Both the position numbers and the translations under genes were made by a program. The notes beneath the pieces were generated by a model. That model was not told the origin of the DNA. It saw only the letters and a list, made by a program, of their open reading frames with translations, and ran no database searches. Shown one piece after another: positions 1 to 5,284 of a DNA stretch of 13,181 nt (its first letter is position 1; every line of letters begins with the position of its first letter). Source of the DNA: Bacilli bacterium (GTDB lineage: Bacteria; Bacillota_I; Bacilli_A; RF39; UBA660); contig JAQUEG010000006.1 of the NCBI GenBank assembly GCA_028685275.1, positions 1 to 13,181 on the forward strand, written 5' to 3'.

Positions 1-1
1 T

Positions 2-364
2 GGCTGGCATGTTCCAACAGATGCAGAATGGAAAACATTAGAGAAGAAATTAGGGATGGAACAGGCACAAGCAGATGCTACAGGTTATAGAGGAACAAAT
101 GAAGGATATAAATTAAAATCAACTACATACTGGAAAAATGATGGTAATGGAGACAATTCTAGTGGTTTTAATGCTAAGCCCGCTGGGTACCGTTACACCT
201 CGGGTACGCTCAACTATGTTGGTTCGAACGGCTACTGGTGGTCGTCTTCGTCTGACGGTCCTGATGCTTGGAGACGTTACTTGCCCTATTTCAATTCCAA
301 TGTTTACCGCAATACGATTTCGCAGGCGAACGGGTATTCGGTGCGCTGCCTGGCTGGGACTTAA
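2..364 (+). CDS. FISUMP-domain (Fib_succ_major) protein, C-terminal part, 5' end outside window; probable DGR target
   Basis: The frame is open from the window edge to TAA at 362-364 (120 residues visible). It begins GWHVPTDAEW..LEKKLGM, the usual opening of the Fibrobacter succinogenes major paralogous (FISUMP) domain, continues through SGFNAKPAGYR and GYWWSSS, and ends NGYSVRCLAGT, matching the conserved G[FY]SVRC end of the family. FISUMP domains are predicted C-type-lectin-like folds, usually on exported or surface proteins of unknown ligand; the signal peptide or anchor would lie upstream and cannot be seen. The last 60 residues are rich in Tyr, Ser, Asn and Asp and are encoded by DNA of 54% GC (181-360), against 37% for 1-180 of the same gene, with codon choice unlike every other gene here. 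That pattern, plus the hairpins after the stop, suggests a C-terminal variable region rewritten by a diversity-generating retroelement. The FISUMP call is secure; the DGR role is inferred. Confidence 0.85.
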   Translation, partial: GWHVPTDAEWKTLEKKLGMEQAQADATGYRGTNEGYKLKSTTYWKNDGNGDNSSGFNAKPAGYRYTSGTLNYVGSNGYWWSSSSDGPDAWRRYLPYFNSNVYRNTISQANGYSVRCLAGT

Positions 365-420
365 CCTGCCGAGCCCTTTAGGGCGAAGGCTTTCACTTTC
401 ACTTGCCGAAGGCAAGTGAT
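178..420 (+). other. Putative DGR variable region plus 3' flank (GC-rich cassette)
   Basis: From about 178 (CCCGCTGGGTACCG) base composition jumps and stays GC-rich through the stop codon to about 420, then returns to extreme A+T. The island covers exactly the FISUMP C-terminal variable part and a 3' flank that contains a small GC hairpin (373-377 with 380-384, continued by GCC 368-370 with GGC 388-390). DGR variable regions sit at the 3' end of target genes encoding CLec-like folds and often differ in composition from the host gene because they are copied from a template repeat. No second copy (template repeat) and no reverse transcriptase lie in this window, so the boundaries and the mechanism are inferred. 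Confidence 0.5.
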
Positions 421-445
421 CCTTCATTTGACTATCGTCAAATGA
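399..445 (+). repeat. Two related perfect hairpins with compensatory changes
   Basis: Hairpin A has arms TCACTTGCC (399-407) and GGCAAGTGA (411-419) with loop GAA. Hairpin B has arms TCATTTGAC (424-432) and GTCAAATGA (437-445) with loop TATC. Both stems are 9 bp. They differ at two stem positions, and both differences are matched by the complementary change in the other arm, so the paired structure has been kept while sequence changed. In Bordetella phage BPP-1 a short-stem, small-loop inverted repeat just downstream of the variable region is needed for target recognition by the DGR; these hairpins lie 35-80 bases after the stop codon, in the equivalent place. They lack a T-run and do not look like ordinary terminators. 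Confidence 0.75.
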
Positions 446-505
446 TTAAGAAAATAAAGGAAAAAGAAGAAACTAATAAAAAAGTAATATATAAAGGAAA
501 GGCGT

Positions 506-583
506 GTATGCGAAAGAGGGAAATCTCTTTCGCATACCAAAAATTTTTTATAAAAATGTGTTTATACATTTTTATAAAAAATT
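506..583 (+). repeat. Two long perfect inverted repeats in the intergenic region
   Basis: The first has 13-bp arms GTATGCGAAAGAG (506-518) and CTCTTTCGCATAC (525-537) with a 6-nt loop. Four bases later comes a second with 18-bp arms (542-559 and 566-583, nearly all A/T with one TGT/ACA step) and loop GTTTAT. Together with the hairpins at 373-445 and the terminator at 605-625 they fill most of the 331-base gap between the FISUMP gene and dnaB. The second could act as a bidirectional terminator because it is flanked by A and T runs; the first has no U-tract. I see no convincing gene in 365-695. Confidence 0.7.
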
Positions 584-604
584 AAAAAAAACGAGGTGTA
601 AAAT

Positions 605-625
605 GAGTGAAATTCACTCTTTTTT
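605..625 (+). terminator. Rho-independent terminator upstream of dnaB
   Basis: Arms GAGTGA (605-610) and TCACTC (614-619) with a 3-nt loop, followed directly by six Ts (620-625). It closes the region downstream of the FISUMP gene, before the dnaB promoter. The stem is short (6 bp), so strength is uncertain. Confidence 0.6.
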
Positions 626-644
626 ATTTATAATTTATTTCTCC

Positions 645-673
645 TTGCCAAAATGTTGAAAAACGATTAAAAT
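645..673 (+). promoter_or_regulatory. SigA-type promoter for dnaB-dnaI
   Basis: TTGCCA (645-650), 17-nt spacer, TAAAAT (668-673). The predicted transcription start falls near 680, leaving a very short leader with a GGGGAGG ribosome site at 681-687. This also argues against an upstream in-frame ATG at 672, which would lie inside the -10 box. Confidence 0.6.
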
Positions 674-695
674 GGTATTAGGGGAGGATGATACA

Positions 696-1997
696 ATGAG
701 TAAAGTTAATATTTTACCAGCTGATACATATATGGTAATAAATAAAACGATTTTAAAAGATATAGATCGTAAAATATTAACAATGTTGTATCAGCCAATC
801 ATTGGTAGTACTCCTATTAATTTATATTTTACTTTGTGGTCTGATTTAGATCAAACTGAAATAATGAGTATTGAGTTTACCCATCATCATTTAATGAGTA
901 AAATGCAATTAAAATTAGACGATATTATTATGGCAAGAAATAAATTAGAGGCAATTGGTTTATTAAAAGTATATTTTAAAAAGGAATCAATTAATAATTA
1001 TGTTTATCAGTTATATTCACCATTAAGTGTAGCAGAATTTTTAAATGATCCGATTTTAAATGTACTTTTATTTAGTTATGTAGGATCAAATGAGTATAAT
1101 CGAATTATTAATTATTATAAATTACCACATATTAATTTAAATGATTTTACTGATATAACTATTTCTTTTAGTGATGTTTTTAATATTAATATAGAGGAAC
1201 AAGAAAACTTAAAGAAAGAAGCAATTAGAAAACGAAATATTAATAATATTACGGTTAATAATAACATTGATTTTGATTTGATTCTAGCATCTATTCCTAA
1301 AGATATTATTAATAAAAAAATATTTGATGTAAAAACAAAAGATTTAATTAATAAATTAAGCTTTCTTTATCAAATTGATACTTTACAGATGCTTGGTATT
1401 ATTCGTAGTACAATTAATGAAAAAGGTGGTATTGATAAGGTTAAATTAAGAACCGCATGTCGAAATTATTATCAATTTGAAAATGATGATAAATTACCAA
1501 ATTTGATTTATCGAACACAACCTGAAGATTTACGTAAAAAAGATAAAGATGATTCCAAACGTTCAAAAATTATTGCTACTTTTGAGACTTTATCACCATA
1601 TGATTTTCTAAGAGCAAAATATAATGGTGGTAATCCAACTAGTCGTGATACTAAATTAATTGAAAATTTAATGCTTGAGCAAGAATTGCCAGCTGGTGTA
1701 ATAAATGTTTTAATTGATTATGTTTTAAAAGTTAACGCTAATAAATTAAATAAAAATTATATTGAAACAATCGCTGGACAATGGAAAAGATTAAATATTA
1801 AAACGGTAGAAGCAGCAATGAAACAAGCTGAAAAAGAACATAATAAATATAAAAATAAAACTAATTATTCAAATTCAAAAACTAAACCGAAGAAGGAAGA
1901 AAAACTACCAGAATGGTTTGGGAAAGAAATTAAAGAAGAAAAACTATCGATTGATGAAGAAAGTAAAATTAAAGATATGTTAAAGGAATTTTCGTAG
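696..1997 (+). CDS. dnaB: Replication initiation and membrane attachment protein DnaB (Bacillus type)
   Basis: 433-residue homologue of B. subtilis DnaB, the protein that works with DnaD and DnaI to load the replicative helicase (DnaC in Bacillus naming) at the origin and at restart sites, and that is membrane associated. The N-terminal part carries the family block DIDRKILTMLYQPIIG..NLYFTLWSDL (about residues 20-50). A DnaB_2/DnaD-like helical domain begins near residue 296 (FETLSPYDFLRAKYNGG) and contains the YxxxIxxxW motif (Y355, I359, W363). It ends with a Lys/Glu-rich tail. The start at 696 is chosen because GGGGAGG at 681-687 lies 8 nt before it; an ATG at 672 lacks a ribosome site. 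It is first in a cluster, 8 bases before dnaI, as in B. subtilis. It is somewhat shorter than the Bacillus protein. Not to be confused with E. coli DnaB helicase. Confidence 0.93.
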   Translation: MSKVNILPADTYMVINKTILKDIDRKILTMLYQPIIGSTPINLYFTLWSDLDQTEIMSIEFTHHHLMSKMQLKLDDIIMARNKLEAIGLLKVYFKKESINNYVYQLYSPLSVAEFLNDPILNVLLFSYVGSNEYNRIINYYKLPHINLNDFTDITISFSDVFNINIEEQENLKKEAIRKRNINNITVNNNIDFDLILASIPKDIINKKIFDVKTKDLINKLSFLYQIDTLQMLGIIRSTINEKGGIDKVKLRTACRNYYQFENDDKLPNLIYRTQPEDLRKKDKDDSKRSKIIATFETLSPYDFLRAKYNGGNPTSRDTKLIENLMLEQELPAGVINVLIDYVLKVNANKLNKNYIETIAGQWKRLNIKTVEAAMKQAEKEHNKYKNKTNYSNSKTKPKKEEKLPEWFGKEIKEEKLSIDEESKIKDMLKEFS

Positions 1998-2005
1998 GTG
2001 GTAAA

Positions 2006-2926
2006 ATGAAAAAAGTTACAAGTGAAATGATTAAATGGGAATTAACTGATGAACTTGATAATTCCTTAAAACAAGAATATGCGAAAGCATTAAAAGATGA
2101 GAACTTTAAGAATTTAGTAAAACATTTAAATGTTAGTGATGATATTTTAATGAAATACACTTCTAAATTACAAGAGTGTGCTTTTGAGCATGGTAATTGT
2201 CAAAATTGTCAGGAATTAGCTACTTGCCGTAATAGTTTAAATGGATTTATTTTAAAACTAGAAATTGATGGACAAGTAATAAAATTTGGTTATGTTCCTT
2301 GTGAATATAAAAAGAAATTATTAAACCATAATCGTCATCAAAAAAATGCTTATTATTTTGATGTGCCAAAAGAAATAAAATCAGCACGCATGAAAGATAT
2401 TTATGTAAGTGATAAAAATCGAATTGAAGTGATTAAATGGGTAAAAGATTTTATTACTAATTATGAAACTAATACTGAGCAAAAAGGGTTATATTTATAT
2501 GGTAATTTTGGTAGTGGTAAAACCTTTTTAATTGCAGCCTTATTTAATGAATTAGCAAAAAGAGGAATAAAAATAGCAATTATTTATTGGCCTGAGTTTT
2601 TGCGGGATTTAAAAGCTTCTTTTAGCAATGATTTTGGTTCAAAATATAATTATATTAAGAAGATTCCATTATTATTAATCGATGATATAGGGGCGGAAAA
2701 TACTACCCCATGGGAGCGAGATGAAATTCTTGGGCCTTTATTACAATATAGAATGCAAGAAAAATTACCAACGTTTTTTACATCTAATCTTAGTTTAAAA
2801 GAATTAGAAGAACATTTTAGTCATTCTAATTATCAAACTGAACATATAAAAGGAAGGAGAATTATTGAACGAATTAAACAAATTAGTATTGAAATGCAAA
2901 TGATTAGTAAAAACAAAAGAAAGTAG
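2006..2926 (+). CDS. dnaI: Helicase loader DnaI (AAA+ ATPase)
   Basis: 306-residue primosomal protein that loads the hexameric replicative helicase onto DNA using ATP, the Gram-positive counterpart of DnaC. The N-terminal third carries a cysteine cluster (C58, C65, C68, C74, C99) in the place where B. subtilis DnaI binds zinc and contacts the helicase. The C-terminal AAA+ module has Walker A GNFGSGKT (166-173), Walker B LLLIDD (222-227) followed by IGAE, and the sensor-like FFTSNLS segment with an Arg-rich GRRIIERI end. The start is supported by AGGTGG just upstream; the gene begins 8 bases after dnaB and surely shares its transcript. The exact zinc ligands cannot be assigned from sequence alone because there are more cysteines than needed. 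Confidence 0.95.
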   Translation: MKKVTSEMIKWELTDELDNSLKQEYAKALKDENFKNLVKHLNVSDDILMKYTSKLQECAFEHGNCQNCQELATCRNSLNGFILKLEIDGQVIKFGYVPCEYKKKLLNHNRHQKNAYYFDVPKEIKSARMKDIYVSDKNRIEVIKWVKDFITNYETNTEQKGLYLYGNFGSGKTFLIAALFNELAKRGIKIAIIYWPEFLRDLKASFSNDFGSKYNYIKKIPLLLIDDIGAENTTPWERDEILGPLLQYRMQEKLPTFFTSNLSLKELEEHFSHSNYQTEHIKGRRIIERIKQISIEMQMISKNKRK

Positions 2927-2941
2927 TAGGAGTAGTAGTAA

Positions 2942-4855
2942 ATGAGTAGTAAAGAAGTATTTTTAAGTGCTTTAATTAGTAATAATAAAAATTATACAAT
3001 TGATGAACTAAAACATAAACTATTAATTAATAGTGATGAGGAATTCTTTAATTTATTATTTAAGTATTTGCATAATGCAATTAAAAATATTCCAGTTGCG
3101 GATATAAAATTTTATATTAAAGATATTTTAAAAATAATTGATTATTTAATTTTATTTGTTACCGAAAAAAGAAGCGTAAATTATAATAATATAATTGTTC
3201 AAATTAATGATCTTGATCAAATTATTAAAAATAAAAAAACAAAATGTGCTAATAAAAAAAATATTTTAAATATATATGATGATTTGTTAGAAAAAAATTC
3301 ATTATATAATATGTTAGTTGATATAAAACAAGATGAATATGAAGCGGATTGTAGTTATTTATTATTAATTACATTAATTGATCAAGTGCAAAATTATCGC
3401 TTAATTAAATATTTATTAGAACATTTTCCGGAGTTAACTAAAGTTAAAACCCCAACGGGACGTGGTTTGCTAGAACAAGTAATTGAACAACAAATTAAAA
3501 TAATAAAAACTGCTACTATTGATGATTATTTATCAATTTATTATTATAATTCTATTATTGATCTTCTTTTATTAACATCAAAAGGACATATTAATGAAAA
3601 CCAAATTATTAATTATATATATTTAGTAATTGATGATATTAGAAGGGATAAATTACCGCGTCGAGAAAGAGAACAAAAAATTTTTTTCCTTAATCAATTA
3701 CGAGAAAAATTAAATAATTTAGAAAAAAATAAAAAGCCTTTTACTAGTGATTTAGAATTTAATGTACAGTTTCCTAAAATAAATGATTATCATGAGTTAG
3801 AATACTTAAAAAATAAACATGATTTAATTGATTTAACCGATAAACAAATTATTACTATTGATCCAGAAGGTGCTAGATGTTTAGACGATGCCTTTTCGAT
3901 TGAAGGATTAAGTAATGGTAATTTTTTATTAGGTATTTATATTACTGATCTTAGTAATTTTGTTTCTTATGATGATTTAATTACTCTTAAGAATAATAAT
4001 TGGGGTCAAACTATATATTTACCTAATCAACAATTGTCAATGCTACCCTTGGAAATGATAATCAATAATAATTCATTACTAGCTAATAGAAAACGTGGTG
4101 TTATTGCTTGTTTTATAGAAATAGATAAAACTGGTAATATTATTGATTATCATTTTCAAAGAGCAATTATTAAAAATAATTATCAATTATCTTATAAAGA
4201 AGCTGATCAAATTTTAAGTAAAGGTAATATCGATAATAAATTATTTAAAATAATTAATAAATTAGATTATCTTAGTAATATTTTGGCTACTAAAAATAAT
4301 GGTCATGCTTTATATAAATATATAGAACAAAATGATTTAAAAGATAATATTAATACTAAAAGTCATCAAATTGTAAGTGAATATATGGTTTTAATGAATT
4401 ATTTAACGGCTAAACATGCAGTTGAAGAAAAATATCCGTATTTATATCGTATTCATAAAAAAATGAATTTAACTAATGCTTTAAAAGAAATAAAAGGTTT
4501 ACAAGAATTTATTAATTTCAAAGGAAAAGAAAATGAAGATACGATTAAAGAATTAATATTATCATCACTTTCTAAAGCTAAATATTCAGTTGTTAATAAA
4601 GGTCATGAAGGATTAGGTTTAGATTGTTATTCCCATTCTACTTCTCCAATTAGGCGATATGTTGATTTGGTTAATCAAAGAATTATAAATGATATCTTTT
4701 TAAATAAAAAAATAGATGATAAAGTTATTTATTTTTGGGAAAATGAATTACCAACGATTGCTGAGTTACAAAATATACGTGAAGAAATGATTTATTCTTA
4801 TTTAGAAAATTATTATCAAAATGGAGAAAATGCAAAGATTAAAGAATTAAGTTAA
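2942..4855 (+). CDS. Divergent RNB-domain (RNase II/R family) exoribonuclease with novel N-terminus
   Basis: 637 residues. The C-terminal half is an RNB catalytic module: TIDPEGARCLDDAFSI (305-320), LGIYITDLSNFV, RRxRGV-like strand, YLYRIHKKMN, and SHSTSPIRRYVDLVNQR (564-580) with the catalytic-site arginines R571/R572. RNase II/R enzymes degrade RNA 3' to 5' in the cytoplasm. Two departures stand out. Of the four metal-binding aspartates, three are present (D307, D315, D316), but the one equivalent to E. coli RNase II D207 is Cys (C313). There are also no recognisable cold-shock domains in front and no S1 domain behind; instead about 270 residues of helical, Leu/Ile/Asn-rich sequence precede the catalytic part, including an ankyrin-like stretch (LIKYLLEHFPELTKVKTPTG). 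AGGAG lies 8-12 bases before the ATG. The gene follows dnaI by 15 bases, in the slot occupied by ytxC in B. subtilis. Family call is firm; activity and substrate are not. Confidence 0.85.
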   Translation: MSSKEVFLSALISNNKNYTIDELKHKLLINSDEEFFNLLFKYLHNAIKNIPVADIKFYIKDILKIIDYLILFVTEKRSVNYNNIIVQINDLDQIIKNKKTKCANKKNILNIYDDLLEKNSLYNMLVDIKQDEYEADCSYLLLITLIDQVQNYRLIKYLLEHFPELTKVKTPTGRGLLEQVIEQQIKIIKTATIDDYLSIYYYNSIIDLLLLTSKGHINENQIINYIYLVIDDIRRDKLPRREREQKIFFLNQLREKLNNLEKNKKPFTSDLEFNVQFPKINDYHELEYLKNKHDLIDLTDKQIITIDPEGARCLDDAFSIEGLSNGNFLLGIYITDLSNFVSYDDLITLKNNNWGQTIYLPNQQLSMLPLEMIINNNSLLANRKRGVIACFIEIDKTGNIIDYHFQRAIIKNNYQLSYKEADQILSKGNIDNKLFKIINKLDYLSNILATKNNGHALYKYIEQNDLKDNINTKSHQIVSEYMVLMNYLTAKHAVEEKYPYLYRIHKKMNLTNALKEIKGLQEFINFKGKENEDTIKELILSSLSKAKYSVVNKGHEGLGLDCYSHSTSPIRRYVDLVNQRIINDIFLNKKIDDKVIYFWENELPTIAELQNIREEMIYSYLENYYQNGENAKIKELS

Positions 4856-4862
4856 GGAATTA

Positions 4863-4891
4863 TTGACTAATTAGTAAATTTATATTATTAT
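4863..4891 (+). promoter_or_regulatory. SigA-type promoter for the thrS T-box operon
   Basis: TTGACT (4863-4868), 17-nt spacer, TATTAT (4886-4891), beginning 8 bases after the ribonuclease stop codon. The start of transcription would be near 4898, just before T-box stem I. Confidence 0.7.
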
Positions 4892-4898
4892 TTATGTA

Positions 4899-5087
4899 AT
4901 AAATGCGTTGATGAGGACATGATTATTAAAAATAATTTTAAAGCGAGTTAGGGATGGTGGAAGCCTAATAAAGGATTTTAGTAATTACTACCTTTAAGCA
5001 GATTAATCCGCATAATATGCGTTATCAAAATAAGATATAAGGTAGGATGGTACCGCGTATAAACGCTCCTTGGTGAGTGTTTTTTTA
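4899..5087 (+). promoter_or_regulatory. T-box leader, threonine specific (tRNA-sensing riboswitch)
   Basis: The core T-box AGGATGGTACCGCG is at 5044-5057, with the bulge UGGU that pairs with the 3' end of an uncharged tRNA; the last U predicts discriminator base A in the cognate tRNA-Thr. Upstream stem I shows the kink-turn-like GATGA (about 4910), the apical GGGATGGTGG (4951-4960) and AAGCC, and a specifier segment with two Thr codons in tandem, ACT (4987-4989) and ACC (4990-4992). Either codon reads threonine, in agreement with thrS downstream. Uncharged tRNA-Thr would stabilise the antiterminator and allow read-through; charged tRNA leaves the terminator at 5061-5086. The exact 5' end of stem I is approximate: ATGCG near 4904 and an internal CGCAT-AAT-ATGCG hairpin compete for the same partner. 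Confidence 0.93.
5061..5086 (+). terminator. T-box-controlled terminator before thrS
   Basis: Arms AAACGCTC (5061-5068) and GAGTGTTT (5075-5082), 8 pairs including one G-U, 6-nt loop, running into a T-tract (5080-5086). It is mutually exclusive with the antiterminator formed by the T-box sequence ending at 5057. Confidence 0.85.
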
Positions 5088-5104
5088 TTGGAGGGAGGAA
5101 TAAT

Positions 5105-5284
5105 GTGGATATAAATCCTCAAAATAATTTAAAGAAAAAATTATTTGATTTAACAATGAAATTAGAATTAGGTAAAAGGACGATGACGAAAGAAGAAAGA
5201 AAAGAATTAAAAGTACAAATTGGTAGTGTAAAAAAACAAATATCAGAAGATATATTTAATAATAGAAAGGGAACGATGAAATGA
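5105..5284 (+). CDS. Small ORF (59 aa, GTG start) between T-box and thrS
   Basis: A GTG-start frame of 59 codons with a very strong ribosome site, GGAGGGAGG at 5090-5098, six bases upstream. Its TGA stop (5282-5284) overlaps the thrS ATG (5281-5283) in an ATGA arrangement, the mark of translational coupling. The nearer ATG at 5103 is followed by a stop after three codons, so GTG is the plausible start. The product begins MDINPQNNLKKKLFDLTMKL and is rich in Lys and Glu, helical, with TMTKEERKELK in the middle; it resembles a short coiled coil and is not recognisable as the TGS domain missing from the thrS product. It is controlled by the T-box. I do not recognise the family. The strong ribosome site and exact overlap make it likely to be translated. 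Confidence 0.6.
   Translation: MDINPQNNLKKKLFDLTMKLELGKRTMTKEERKELKVQIGSVKKQISEDIFNNRKGTMK

Noticed and set aside
119..427. Long open frames on the opposite strand and in the +3 frame over the FISUMP end
   Set aside because: They result from the GC-rich cassette having few stops; the FISUMP frame fully explains the region.
403..585. 60-codon frame across the intergenic hairpins
   Set aside because: It starts at a non-ATG codon within a hairpin and runs through three perfect inverted repeats; no ribosome site and no protein-like composition.
603..659. 18-codon ORF (MSEIHSFLFIIYF...) with GAGGTG ahead of its ATG, before dnaB
   Set aside because: It overlaps the terminator hairpin and the -35 box of the dnaB promoter; a ribosome-site match this short is expected by chance, and I found no conservation evidence.
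672..695. Eight-residue N-terminal extension of DnaB from ATG 672
   Set aside because: That ATG overlaps the -10 box and has no ribosome site; GGGGAGG at 681-687 serves ATG 696.
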